Assembly (NCBI GenBank): GCA_004329165.1
Contig: CM014729.1
Span: 45,045,839 to 45,109,838 of the forward strand
Direction of reading: 5' to 3'
From: Spatholobus suberectus
Lineage: Eukaryota > Streptophyta > Magnoliopsida > Fabales > Fabaceae
DNA length: 64,000 bases
The position numbers and the translations under genes were made by a program. Shown here piece after piece: positions 35,601 through 50,600 of the stretch (its first letter is position 1; each line of letters opens with the position of its first letter). The notes beneath the pieces were generated by a model. That model saw nothing but the letters and a program-made list of their open reading frames with translations, was not told the DNA's origin and did not search any database.

Positions 35601-38600
35601 AATTGATATTGACTACCATTTTGTAAAATTCTCCATATTGGAGTTGTACTACTATTTTATAGGATTTTAATTTGTGTTTGTTAGTTATTTGTGATGATTT
35701 TTTTTTTGGTGTAAAATGGTCGCACTGAGGTTAGAACCTATGACTTCATACGTATTATCCCAACCCCACCACTAGGCCGGCCCTAGTGGGTTTATTTGTG
35801 ATGAAATTTAGTTGCCAAGTAGTTATATATCATTGATTATCTGCTTTTTCTCTTGTTGCTTTATTAATTTATATTTTCATTAGTGAATAGGTAGCAAGTT
35901 TTACTTAAACTATTGTGACTTAATCCCTGTTTTACTTTTTAAAATGTCCATTCATAAATTTCCTCTCAAAACCTATCCAGGTGGCATTCAAAGCGAGATT
36001 TTATCTTCTCTAGGCAATGGTTTCGGGCACAAGATGGAAAATACAGTAAGAATAACTTTTTCACTTTAATTTTTTTGTTTAAATTCCAACAAACCAAAGC
36101 ATTTAAATAATACTTGTCAAATTTAAATAACTCCTTAGAAGTGAAGTTTTTATACTTAAGCATAGCATCCATTTTACCTTATTTTATGCAAACATCTTAT
36201 CAATACTTAAGTGCGACAGTTAACTATTCCTATAGTGATTGTTGTTGTCTTGATTAGTGTGGATCATCAAAAGTGATTCTTGCATTTGTCTGTTGGTTTA
36301 CTTGGAATATGCTATACATTGACTTGGTTGATTATGTTGACATGTTTTATATGTTTAATTAATGCAGCTATCTTGCAATTTCCATCTATACATAAGAAAA
36401 AGCCTCCAAGATCAGGATATCGACGTACAAAAATTAATCGTAAGATGTTTTATTTCCATAAGTAATTTATCTTCATTGTTGGAGCACTAGCTTTTTAAAT
36501 TTTGTGTGTTGATTTTGTTTTGAATTATGGGTATCCTAAAAGCTTAAATGGCTTGAGACAGACCCAACTTTTTAAATCATTTCTCCACCTCTAATCACAT
36601 GAATAGTTGAAAGTATATGAAAAGTTGAACAAAAAAATAATTCAAACCACAAGGAAAGTCATGCAATAAGGACTCTACACGATTATGTAATACTAAAACA
36701 TCATTGCTCAGGTATCCAAACCATCAAAAAAATAATGTGTTTTCCATATTTTTTAGAAAATAAGCAATTCAATAAGATAAAAGAAAGATAATTACAAAGA
36801 TTTTGGATTATAAGGGATCCTTTATAGTGTAAAAAGAAGACACAAACAAGGAACAAAAGAAAAAAGAACATCAATAAAGAAAAAGCTACCCAATCCTACA
36901 TATTTGTCAAGAAAATTCCCAAACAAGGTTGCATGCTTTATGTCTTTTTTCAGAATTAGCTGTTGATCCAACAAAACCTCTTTAAAGATGTGAGGGTTAT
37001 ACTCCAATCTAATGAACTAAAGTTCAACCATAGTATGGTTTCAACCAAAATTGGTGGCATGCTAATAGAGCAACCCAAGTTTGTTATTTTAACATTTGTC
37101 TCGCATGGTAGGTCTTATGCCAACTTGTGGGAGTCAGTAGGACATTACTCTTATAGTTGGGCCCTCCCTTGACTTGTCTATCTTCCTTACAAGAGTCACC
37201 TTTGGACAATTGATACAGTGCTTAAGACTACTTTTTGTTTCCACTTTTTGTGTTACTTAAATGATAAGGAATCCTATGGATTGAAGACTCTCCTCACTCT
37301 TCTTGATTCTGTCCACATGTCCCCCTTAATCTAGATAAAGGTTTTAGTCTCTTGATCCATTTTGATGTCTTCATGCAAATTTTACCCTCAATTCCTTCTT
37401 TGTTCAATAGAGTGTCATTTCTTCTTGATTAACCTATTTGGAAATCCTAAGCTTCCTTTAAAGTAAACTCCTTTTGAAAAATAATGCTTAATTGGTACCA
37501 ATGGCTTGTTGCAAGTTCATAAGCAATATAAGGCTATTTCCTCCTTGCTAAGAGTTATCATAATAAAAGGCTTTGGTATGTATACAGGCTCGATCCACAT
37601 GTTATGTATACTTAATCTAATTGTTAGAGTTGTGGGTATTGGGCCTACAAGCCCAAGCCCATTTATGTAACTCTATGTTTTATCCTTGTATTCTTTTTTT
37701 AAAAAATGAAAAGTAATTATCTTTCATAACATGGTATTTAGAGCCTAGTGTTCTGGAGACAAATTTTTTTTGGTGACCTTTTTTTTCTTCTCTGGCACGC
37801 ACTCCTTTCTCTAGTGGGCCCCTCTCCTGCGTGATCCACCTCTAACTACCGGCACCACTGTGTTCACCTTGCAGGCGCGACCTCCAAGCTTCTTCTAATG
37901 ACTCCATTGGAGCTCCAACACGCCGCCACATGCCGCCTTTGTCTCCAGCGTCCAACTTCCTTTTTTGCGCTAATCTCCCTCTCCGGTGCGTGAAGGTCTC
38001 ATCACCCCTTCCCTTGGCTTCGCTCCGAAGAGGTGCCCCTGACCTAGTGGTCTGCCTCATTCGCCATTGGTAGCACCAGAACCACCACCAACCATTAGAA
38101 AAAGGTTGTTTGGCCTATTTTTGCTTTCTTTCACTTCCAAAGTTTACTTTGCCTGCCTTTTTCTCCTTTTTCATCTTGGAGTTTAGTTTGCTTGAATTTG
38201 GGAGTGTTTTTCACTACATTCTTTTTCGTTTGGCTGACTTATGGCTACTTCCTAACCCTCAAAGGTTGATTCTTCATTTTTCACCAACTATGCCAACATA
38301 ACTCTTTATGTTGACAAAGATGGCAGCAACTATGATTCGAGGGCTTCCAACATCAAGCTTTGGCTTCGTGGTCAAGACTATGAAGACCACCTTACCTAAA
38401 CACTGGATTCTATACCTGAAGCTGACCGTTCCTAGTGGAAACGAATTGATGCCCAAATATGTAGAATCAGTAAATCTACTCTCAGTCCTTCCTTGAATTA
38501 GATTTTTTGTGCTCATGTTACTTGTGAAGCTGTGTGGGAGTAGGCGAAGATTCTGTACACCAATGACATTTAACGCCTATATAGGGTTTGTCAAAACCTC

Positions 38601-41600
38601 ATGACTATCGTTGCTCCTCACCGACTTGATGATTCTATGGCTGACTATTTAGGCAAAGTCAATGGCTTCCTATATGATTTCAATGAACTATTGCCCCCTG
38701 CTTCCACCCCAGCCAAAGAACTTGAACAACGCTAATCTTTCTTCTATTGTTAGCCTTATATGGATTACCTGCAGAGTATTCCTTGGTTCGTGATCAAATT
38801 TTGGGATCTTCGACTATTCCAACCTTGAATTCTACATGGTCTACCTTGTTATGTGTACCAGCAAAACTATCTATTGATGTGGACATACCTTCCACACCTG
38901 GTGACTCGTTGGCCTTGGTCTCGCATAGTAGTGATCATGGTCACTCCCTCAAATCAAGCAAATCTTGTCCCAAGTGTGATCATTGCCACAAGATTGGCCA
39001 CACTATTGATCGATGTTTTGCTTTCCATGGCTGCCCTCCTAGAGCATTTAATGTTGCCCACACTACTCCAGTTGCTTCCTCTGAGCTCGTTGTACCCCCT
39101 GTTGATCCACAGTCGTCTCCAACCCTCTTTGCTAACTTTGTTAAATGGTATGAGGAGCGTTAAGCCTTTCGTTCCACTACTTCTACTGCATACACAGTTA
39201 ATTCCTTTGCTAATATCTCTCACTCCACATCCCTTGGTCCATGGGTCTTAGATTCTGGTGCCAGTAATCACCTCACTGGTAATAAATCCCTTTTCTCCAC
39301 TTTGTCTACTTCTGGTTCTTACCTTTTATCACTATGGCTAATGGCTCTCAAACACAGTCCCAAGGAGTCGATACTGTCAATCCCCTTCCTTCATTTTTCG
39401 TTGATATTGTTCTTTATGTTCCTAGATCTCCATTTAATCTATTATCCATTAGTCGATTAATCCATTCCCTTGACTATATTGTTTCCATCACCAAGCATTA
39501 TGCTATTTTGTAGGACCGGAGTTTGGGTAGGACAATTGGCACCAGATACTCTATCAACTAAACACCTCTGTCTATGCTGGTTTGGTGGTGGATTCTCCTC
39601 TTTTGATTCATGCCTGGTTAGGTCATCCTAGCCTTGTCAAGCTAAAACAGATGGTGCCAAGTCTATCAAAATTGCCTACTTTGTCTTATGAATCATGTTA
39701 GTTTGGAAAACACCTTTGTAGTTCTTTTCCTGGTCGTGTCTATCGTTGGGCTACGTCTCTTTTTGGTTTAGTTCATTCTAATGTCTAGGGTCCTAGTTGT
39801 ACCGTGTCTACTCTAGGTTTGAAGTATTTTGTAACCTTCATTAATGGTTATTCTTAATGTACTTGATTGTTTTTAATGGAAAACAATTTGAGTTGTTTAC
39901 TATTTTTAAGTCTTTTTATCACGAAATCAAAAATCAATTTAGTGTTTATATTCATATTTTACAAAGTGATAATGCCCCGTGAGTACTTATCTAATGAATT
40001 TCTACAGTTTATAGCTTCTCATGGCATTCTTCATCAAACCTCTTGTACACATACCCTCAACAAAACGGAATCGTTGAGCGTGAAAATAGATACCTCATTG
40101 AAACAACTTAGACCTTGTTACTCCATGGAAATGTTCCACACCGTTTTTGGGGTGATGCAGTTCTTATTGCTTGTTACCTTATTAATCACATGCCCTCATC
40201 GGTTCTTAATAATTGCATACCCCACTCAATTTTATTCCCTCATAACCCATCCACCCATTGCCACCTCGAGTCTTTGGATCTACTTGTTTTGTTTATAATC
40301 TCACACCAAACCTTGATAAACTTTCCCCAAGGTCCCATAAGTGTATCTTGCTTGGCTACCATTAGTCTCAAAAAGGTTATAAGTGTTATTCTCCTACTCT
40401 TTGGTGTCATTTACTCTCTGTTGATGTCACCTTTTTTGAGTCCCCTCCTTTCTTTGGCTCCACATCACTTCCTCCTGAGCCTGTCTCCCCTACCTTCCAG
40501 CTCCCTCTCTTATCTCCTTCGTTTGACTTTCACCCCAAATCCACCTCCTCCTTATCCTTTTTAGGTGTACCACCGTCGAGCATATCCCCCTATACTACCT
40601 CCGACCAGCACTAGGCTTAACTCCACCCCAACCAGCACTAGGCTTAACTCCACCCCTGCTCCAACTGTTCTAACCTCTTTGGAATTGCCTCCCAAGCTTG
40701 ATCTTCCAATTGCATTCTAGAAAGGTATCCATTCCAGTCGAAATCCTTCTCCTCAGTACGTTATCTTAAGTTATCATCGTCTATCACCTTTGCATTATAC
40801 TTGTTTATCTTCTTTGTCATATGTTTCTCTTTCTCTTCCATAGACTATAGGTGATGCCTTATCTCACCCTAAATGAAGATAGGCTATGCTTGATGAGATG
40901 TGTGCACTTTAGAGTAGTGGTACTTGGGACCTCGTTCCCAGCCACCAGATAAAACGGTTATAGGTTGTCATTGGATCTTCACAGTTAAAGTTGGCCCTGA
41001 TGGTCAAGTTGATTGCCTCAAAGCCCATTTGGTTGCCAAAGGCTATACTCAAATCTTTGGCTTAGACTATGGTGACACTTTTTCTCTTGTGGCCAAGATG
41101 GCTTCTGTCCGACTATTCTCCATGGCTACTATTCGTCACTAGCCTCTCTACCAACTTGACATAAAAAATGCTTTGCTTCATGGTGATCTCATTGAAGAAG
41201 TTTGCATAGAGCAACCTCTTGGGTTTGTTGCTGAAATCAAGACTAGTTTATCGTCTTCACAAATCCCTATATGGCCTCAAACATTCTCTTAGGGCATGGT
41301 TTGGCTGATTTAGTACTGTAATTTAATAGTTTGGTATGACATGAAGTGAGGCTGATCACTCGGTTTTCTATCACCATTCAGCCTCAGGGTGTATTTACTT
41401 GATTGTGTATGTTGATGACATTATTACTATAGGTAGTGATCACCATGGAATCACACAGCTAAAGCAGCATCTTTTCCATCATTTTCAAACCAAAGATCTT
41501 GGCACACTTTGTTACTTCTTGGTGGTAGAAGTGGCACAATCCAGGAATGGCATTGTGACTTTTTAGAGAAAGTACACAATGAATATGTTTGAGGATATAG

Positions 41601-44600
41601 GGATGATGAATGCTAAGCCTGTAGATACCCCTATGGATCCTAATACTAGACTCTTGCTAAGTCAGGGGGAGCCCTTTTCAGACCTAGACATATATAGAAG
41701 AATGGTTGGAAAATTGAATAATCTCACTGTAACTCGCCTGGATATCTCTTTTGCAATTAGTGTGGTGAGTCAATTTCTTAACTTTCCTTGTGAAGGACAT
41801 TGGGATGCTGTAATCCACATTTTAAAATATATTAAGAGAGCACCAGGAAAATGTCTCTTGTATGAAGACAAAGGTCATACACACATTGTAGGATATTCAG
41901 ATGTAGATTGGGCAAGCTCTCCCACAGATAGGAGATCTACTTTTGGGTATTGTGTTTTATGGGTGATAACCTGATTTCTTGGAAGAGCAAGAAGAAGAAT
42001 GTTGTGGCAAGATCAAGTGCTGAAGCAAAATATCAAGCCATGGCCTCAACCACTTGTGAACTTATTTAGTTCAAACAGTTATTGAAAGAACTTAGATTTG
42101 CAGAAGTTTCACAAATGATGCTTATCTATGATAATCAGGCTACCTTGTATATTACCTTTAAATTAGTTTTCCATGAAAGGACCAAACACATTGAGACGGA
42201 TTGTCATTTCATTAGAGAAAAGATCTTCTCGGTGACATTACAAAGAACTTTGAAAATTCTAATGATCAATTGGCAGATGCCTTCACTAAGTCCTTGAAAG
42301 GTCCTCGGATTGATTATATATGTAATAAGCTGGGTGCATATGATTTATATGCTTCAGCTTTAGAGGGAGTGTAGGAGCTATAGGTATTGGGCCTATAAGC
42401 CCAAGCCCATTTATGTAACTATATATTTTATCCTTGTACTCTTTTTTCAAAAAAAATGAAAGTTATTATCTTTCATAACACTAGTAATATAAATAGGTTA
42501 CTACACATTATAATGTATCCAATTACAATTAACTCATATGTCTCTCTTTCTCTATTTTTTTTTTCTCTCTCTCTTCATGGTATCTAGAGCCAGGTAGGGT
42601 ATAGAGTCGTATTTAGCAATTACTCTCTTCTACCCTAAAAAAGAACTACTAGCAGCCATAGAGGATCCCAACCAAGACTAGTGGGGGTTAAAAAAAAACT
42701 AATGGTTAGAACATGGTGTAAATCATAAAATAAGAGATCACCTTTTTTAGGGTTTTTTTGCGTGCGATCTTGAACACATATTTTTGGTTGTAGATGGCTT
42801 GCGTTTTAAGGACAAAAGTGCGGCATATTTAAGGTTTGAGTAAAGCCTAATTGGTATCATGGTTGTTTGTACTGTCTATCATTTGGTCTACATACCAAAA
42901 CTGATATTCGAGATTATGCAGGATTATACATGAAGGGTTTTGAGGTGTAATAGAGTGACCTTTTTGGGTCAAAATCATGTGTTTCATTGTTATGTAGTGA
43001 TTTCTAACAACAAAGGCAATTCTAAGGATTACATTATGGAGATCGTTACTACTTCCTCTAAACTTATCGATATGTGGATGGTGATAATTATGTGGAATGG
43101 AAATATTTGGTTGAAGTTAGTCTCGAAGGGATGGGTAAGAAAGATCATTTAACATAACTGTGTCCAGATGAGTTGAAGGTTGTGGCGATATGAAATATGG
43201 AGGTCAAACAGATCTTGGCCTTACTCGTCAATTCTATTGATAGACAAACTCAGTCAGTTATTATTTACTATAAAACTATGAAGGACTTGTGGGATTTTCT
43301 AAAATTTATCTATGGGAAATTTGATAATTTGAATCAATTTTCTTGTAAGAGATTTTTCACCCCAAACAAAATAAGCAAAAGTTGATGGACTATTTTTTGG
43401 AGTTCAAGAAGAACACTAATGAATTAACTTCTCTTCTCGCTTGCAAATCTATAGAGGAGATGGTGACCCAGTAAAAGAAACTTATAGCCTTGAGTTGGCT
43501 TTCTGGTCTTGATTCAGAGTATAAGGCAATATCTAATCTTGTCTAGACGACAGGTAGATAATCTTACAAATGTGTTTTTTGGGGTAATGTAGTCCCTTTT
43601 TGACAGACCATAATCCACTCTAGAAGGTAATTCTCTTAATTGCTTTGCTTTGGCAGTCCTACTAGGAGGTCGTGGTGGTACTCATGGTAGAAGTCGAGGA
43701 GGTCATGGCCATGGTTGAGTTAGTGGTTGTGGTGGACACGTACAGTGTTTTAATTGTGGCAAAATGGGTTACTATCAAAATTATTATCCCCATTCCTCAG
43801 CATCAACAATATTCACAACCATATGCTCGTGCAAAGTTCCAGGTTGACACTATCAATCATCTAGGAGAATGGCGTACGGTGGTTATTTTTGTTGACGAAT
43901 CTAGCATATACACCTAATTTCAAATTTCTCAATAGTCATCTATGCCTTCTTCCTCAACCTTTTTTGTCCAAACAGGCGATCCCAATGTGTGTCTCTCCTC
44001 TACTTCCCTGATATTGGGTTGTTGATTCCAATACCATAAATCATATGACAAAAGATTCAGGTATTTTTTTCTTCTTTCAGTCCTTCTAGTATCCATTCTT
44101 CTTTTACCCTTACTAATGGTCCATGTTAAGGGGAATGGATGTATTACCCCAATTCCTACCATACAACCACTGTCTTGTGTGTTATATTTACCTCAGTTCT
44201 TGTGTAATATTTCCATTAGTCAAATAACACACTCGTTAAACTATTTTGTAATTTTTTCTAGGTTTAAAGAATATTTAATTTTCTTAATTATGGAACAAAA
44301 AATAATAGTACATAGGGTATTTATGCAAAATTGAATGACTGATTCTACTACAAGTATAGAAATAAACAAAAAACAAATCTCCTAAAAATCAAGAGAAAAA
44401 TAAGGAAAATGCACATAATTTCTAAATATGTCTAATTTGATTTGATTCAGATTTATTGCTCCTAAAATAGCTCCAAAAAATCTGGATAGATTCTTCTCCT
44501 AGATTCAACAAACCCCCTTAAATTGGTGCATAGATATCTGTCATGTCCAACTTGCTCACAAGAAGTTTATGCTTAGGCCAAGGAATCCCTTTGGTGAGGA

Positions 44601-47600
44601 TATTGATTACATGTGTTTAAGTTGGAATGAATGGCATATAAATAACTCCTTCATCAACCTTTTCTTTGATAAAATGCTATCAATTTCCACATGTTTAGTG
44701 TGGTCATGTTATACTAGATTTTGTGTTATGCTTATTGCTGCCTTATTATCACAATATAAGTTCAATTATAGACTAACAGGGGTTCCCAACTCCTCAAGAA
44801 TTCTCTTCAACCATAATGTTTTGCAAACTCCTTGAGCCATAGCTCTATATTCAGCTTTAGCACTACTCTTTGCCACAACATTCTATTTTCTACTACGCCA
44901 TGTAACTAAGTTACCCAAAGCAAATGTACAATAGCTTGATTTAGACCTCCTATCCGTCATTGATCTTGCCCAATCAACATCAGTATAGGCATCTATGGTC
45001 TGTTGTGTAATCTTCTTAGAGAATAGACCTTTTCCAAGTGCTTTTTTTAAGTACCTTAGGATTCAGTAGACAACTTCAAGATGTTCCTCATAGGGTGAAT
45101 GCATGAATTGGCATACTAGGCTGACTGCAAATGCAATGTTTGGCTAAGTATGTGAAAGATATATTAATTTTCCTACTAACTTTGAATACTAGGAAGTGTC
45201 TACAGGTGTTCCCTCCTTGCTGTCCCTAAATTTCTGATTTGGATCAATAAGAGTATTTGCTGGTCTGCATCCAATCATACCTATTTTTTTGAGAAGATCA
45301 AGAATATACTTCTTTTGAGAGAGGATAATGCCCTTTTTTGAGTGTGCTATTTTCATTCCCAAAAAGTATCTTCAGCATCCCAGATCCTTTATCTCAAATT
45401 CTACAATAAAATCCTTTTCCAACTTATTTATTTCTTTCAAGTCATCTCCTTTGACAATTATGTCATCCACATATATAATCAAAATTGCAATTTTTTCATC
45501 AACCAACTGTCTTACATAGTATGATCGGCTTGACCCTGTGTATACATTTTTCCTTAACTCTGTAAATCTATCAAACCATGCTCATGGTGATTATTTTAGC
45601 CTATATATAGAGACTTCTTTAGCTTACAAACCTTTGAATCAAACTTCTACTCAAATTCCAAGGGTGCATCCATTTACACTTCCTCTTCCAAATCCCCATT
45701 TAGGAATGTATTTTTCACATCTTGCTGCTACAATGGCCAATCTAGATTAGTTACAAAAGATAAAAGGACTCTAATTGTGTTCAATTTTGCAATGGGAGCG
45801 AAGGTTTCAGAATAGTCAACCCCGTAAGTTTGTGTGAAGCCTTTGGCAACCAACTGAGCCTTGAATCTTTCAATAGATCCATGAGATTTGTACTTTATAG
45901 TGAATATCCATTTGCATCCCACTACACTCTTCCCTTTTGGTAGCTTCAACAATTGCCACATTTGATTTTTTTTCAAGAGCCTTCATCTCTTCTAGGGCAA
46001 CTTCCTTCCACTCTAGAATTTCTAAGGCATTCTCTACATTTTGGTATCTCCATACATGACAATTGTGAAGTAAAAGCACAAAAATTTGGTGACAGATTTT
46101 CATGACATGAAATTAAATAAAGGATGTTGGGTACATGATCTAACACCGTTATGGATGGCAATAGGAAGATCACAATCAGCTAACTCAGTGGGTTTGGCAT
46201 GCAAAATAGACTCAGAACCAAATTCATTTAATAGTGAAATTTTAGGATAAGAATTACTTGGTGGGTACTTAAGTTTACGGTGGTGTAAAGGATCAAAATT
46301 CTCTACTCTTTTAGTATGTTTCTTCCTTGTGTAGACATGTTTAAAGGGTTTTATACCTTTGTGCTTTATATAAATTTCAATTCTTTTTCTGTTTTTAGCC
46401 TCATTATTGTTTGGTTGATGGTAATCAAGGCTAATATTCTCATAAGCTTGCACTAAGTCATGAATGGTAGAATTTTCATTACTTGGTACAAAGTAGCACC
46501 AAAGTTTTCATTACTCACTAGACTTGTTCCATTATTTAGCATGTTCCACTATTTTCCACCCTAAAGATGAGACTGAAAAAATGGTTTGGGCTCAAAAAAA
46601 GTAACATCCATAGTTACAAAAAAATATTTAGAAATTGGATCAAAACATTTATAGCCCTTTTGAAATGGGGCATGCCCAATAAACACACACCATTTTGCTC
46701 GAGGATTAAGTTTACATTGATTTGGTGTATTAATATGTATAAAGGTTGTACACCCAAAAATTTTTAGGGCTAAGTTAGATGATAACCTGTGTGTTGGAAA
46801 ATGGTTCAAAAACATACATAGGGGTTATTAAATTTTAAGACTTTACTGGGTATTCTATTAATCAAATAGGTTGTTGTTAAAATGGTTTCACCCTAAAGGC
46901 ATGTAGAAACCATAGTCTGGAAAAGTAAGGCTCTAATTACCTCTAATACATGTTTGTCTCTTCTTTCAACTACTCCATTCTGTTGAGGGGTATCAACATA
47001 TGAACTTTGATGAACAATGCCCTTTTCACAAAAAATTGATTGAGATATTTATTGAACCTCTTCCACTATCACTTCTTAAAATCTAAATTATTTGCTGAAA
47101 TTGAGTTTAAACCATTGTAAAAAAGGTTTTAAAAATGATTTCAACTTTATATTTTTCTTTCATTAAATACACCCAAGTTAACCTAATGTGGTCATCAATA
47201 AAGCTAACAAACCATCTTTTGCTTGCAAGGGTAGTTACAGGACTTAGTCCCTAAACATCACTATGAATAATGGTGAAAGGATTAGATGGTTTATATTCTT
47301 GAGCAAGATAAACTGTATAGCGATGTTTAGCAAATTTACAAGTCTCATAAGTAAATAAAGATGGATTTTCATTTTTGAAAAATTCAGGGAACAAGTTGAT
47401 ATGATCCTAATTAGGAATCATATGGTTTTTACAGATCATCCTTGAATTAATTATTTCGTTTAAAAAAAATAGAGATGAAATGAGAAGATAAAATAGCGCA
47501 AAGAATGTAAAACTTATACCAATGGTGAAAATTTTGAAGGAGCATAGAACAAGTATAGAAACAAAAAGTAAAAAGATGGAAAAGGAAAGATGACTAAAGA

Positions 47601-50600
47601 CGCTATACTCTATAGAGAGTGATAAGTCCAGCGAAAATTCACCACAAAGGTATGAAAACCTTTGATAAGAACCAAGAAGGTTCAATCTAAGAAACCAAAA
47701 GAGGCACAGCTTTTAAACTCACAAAAGGAGTGAAATATAATCTTATTCAATGGTGAAGCAAAACAAAGGAAACACATCCCTATTTATAGGGAAAAGTAGC
47801 ACCTCCCCTCCTCTACTATAAGTGGGCAACTAGGTTTAGCACAAGGAGGCTACAGCTTGTGCTTGACCTAGTGTAATTTGGCCCAAGCCCAATAGGCAGA
47901 ACTTAACCCTAGTTTCCCTATGTGCATAGTTCAACCCAAAACAATAGGCCCAATTAAAAAAATTATTCCAAGAAAATAAAATAACCAAACTAAGAAACTT
48001 AATGTTCAATTACATAAATAAAATAAAAGTCGAGCCCCTACATTGGGCCCTTCATCAACTTGGATTACTTGGACCATCTTAAGTGCTTTATTCACTTATT
48101 GATCCAAAACTTTCTTGGTCTTTTTTTATTTGACCTTGTCACGAGTTTACCAAGTCCTTGTAGTACATCTTCAAGCTTTACTCTCTTTGGGCCTCCAATT
48201 GGGCCTCCTTGGTCTCCATTATTCCTTCATTCTTCAAAAGAATTTGTCCTCAAATTTGATGCTTCATTACCTACATCAAAAGGACTCCAGTCATCCACAT
48301 TGAACGTTGCATTAACCCCATACTCACCTGGCAAGTCAATTTTATAGGTGTAGTCATTGATCTTTTCTAAGACTTGGAAAAGTCAATCCTTTTTAGGGAA
48401 GAGCTTAGATTTTCTTTGCAATGGAAACCTTTCCTTATGCATGTGCACCCATACCCAACCTCCAGGTTCAAATACAATTCTTTTTGTTTCCTTATTGGCT
48501 TGTCTAGTATATTGCTCCATTTTCTTTTCAATTTAGGCCTTGACTTGCTCATGCAGCTTCTTCATATATTCAACTTTAGGCTTCCCATCTCATCCTTTTT
48601 GTAACAATTCCTCCACTTGCTTCTAAATCTCTTTGGTTTCTTAAGGATTTGTCTTATAAGCTGGCCTATTGGGCAAAAAGGCTCCCAAATAAAGTCCATT
48701 TGGTGCTCATTTCCTCTCAAAGGAGGTAGTCCAAGAGGGACACTCTTTGGAAAGACATCTTCAAAGTCCTATAAAAGAGAATCAATTTCACCAGGAAAGG
48801 GGTTAGAGTTTAAGTACAAGTCCTTGTTCAAAAAAATATACATCTCTTGCTTTGCAAAGCAAGCTTTCTTCTCACTCTCCCTAGCAAATAAATTTTCTAT
48901 TTTTCTTTCAATTACAAGTTCTTTGCCTTTATTATTCTCTTGCCCTTCTAACTTTTCCTTTAAGTCCTTTTTTTCTTGCTCCATCTTTAGCTTTAGTGTC
49001 ACTTGATCTTCACAAACCTTATGAGTGAAGGGTACAAGCATGACCTTCAAAGAATCATGAACAACAAAGTAGAATATGACTAACCTTCATAGGAACAACA
49101 CCACACAAAACATCATCTTTATATTTACCAATTGAAAAGCTTACCAATACTTGTTGATTTACTAATACAAGTGTTGTAAATAATTGAAACTAGGATAGCC
49201 TAACCTATAATGCCGTGACATTATTTCATTGTCCTGTGATTTAGAAATGGAATTGAAACAAATACTTTGAGTTTGTCCACTCAAGGTAGATCCATCTTCA
49301 AAGATGTACAAACCATCAACTTCCTTAGCACTGTCAATCATCCTCGTCGATGTCAATTCTTGAAATTTACAACTAAAGGAGTCAAAAATAACACGACAAT
49401 TTGTGTCAAGATTCACTTTACTAATGAACAATAGATTACAAGACAAGTTAAGAACATGAAGAACATTATGAAAAGTTATTAAAGGTGAGAAAGGGATAGA
49501 TCCACTTACGGCTATAGTAAAGAAAGTTTAATTAGCAATTCTGATTTTTTCAATTACCTATACAAGGACTATAAGAGGAAAACATTTTTCAACAATCTAT
49601 CATGTGGTTAGTTGCTCTAGAGTTCATAATCCAAGGGTTTTGAGTTTTTTGGTGGAAAAAGTAGTAGTAAAATAAGTACCTTTTTGGGCCAAAGAACAAG
49701 AAGGATTGTTTGTCATTTTTGAGGAAAAAAGTTTGAACAAGTGCTTTAGTTGTTCCTTTGTGAACGAGTTTGTCTCTAAAATAGATGGAGGCTCTTGAAT
49801 CTCCTTAGTAGTGGTTTGAAATGCACAACCACTTTTGACAGTTTTCTTCTTCCAATTAAGTGGCTTTCCATGTATTTTCTAGCAAGTTTCCCTTGTGTGC
49901 CATGGTTTTTTGCAATGATCACACCACTGTATTTTTCTCTTTATCATCTTCATAAGAAATTCCTCTCATCACCAACGCTGAAATTTCAGGTTCCTGAACT
50001 ATAGATGGCTCATGAGTGTTCAACATAATCCTCCTCCTTGACTCTTCTCATCTAACTTTAGAAAAGACTTCCCTAATAGAAGGTAAGGGCGTTCTACCTA
50101 TAATTCTCCCCCTTACTTCATCTAAACTTTAGTTAAGGTCAGCAAGGAACATATACGCATGATCATTCTCTTCTCTTTTCCTAAACCGAGCAGCATCTCT
50201 AAGGTTTTCCTAATCATTTTCATAGTACTGGTATAATGCTTACCAAAGGGTCATCATCAAGTTGTAATATGTTTTGACATCTTGATCGCCTTGTTTAGAT
50301 TACCAAAGTTGTGTCTTTAAGTCAAAAATCTAAGAGGAATTCTCCAAGTCTGAGTAAATTCACAAATGGCATCCCAACTGTCATTGGCTATAGGTATAAA
50401 GAACAAATAGAGTTTTCCTATTGCTGTTTCCACGGAGTTAATTAACCAAGTAGTAATAAGTGTGTTTTTCTGACTTCCATTTATAAAAAAAAAGGTCATC
50501 CTTGGAGGGTTGCTCAACTTCTCAAGTAAGGTATCCCTATTTTCCTTTCCTATATATGGCTAACTTCACAGATTGCATCCACTCAATGTAATTTTTGTCC

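Larger units (their letters stand above)
37622..42480 (+). mobile_element. Ty1/copia retrotransposon D, inside E's 5' LTR
   Basis: Very short LTRs (37622-37731 and 42370-42480, about 110 bp) share TATTGGGCCTA(C/T)AAGCCCAA and end TTTCATAACA. The target duplication is CTAAT (37617-37621) and CTAGT (42481-42485). The primer site TGGTATTTAGAGCC follows the 5' LTR. The order is gag with a zinc knuckle, protease, integrase, RT and RNase H on the plus strand, 4,859 bp in all. Stops are frequent. It has the same orientation as E and the host gene. Confidence 0.9.
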
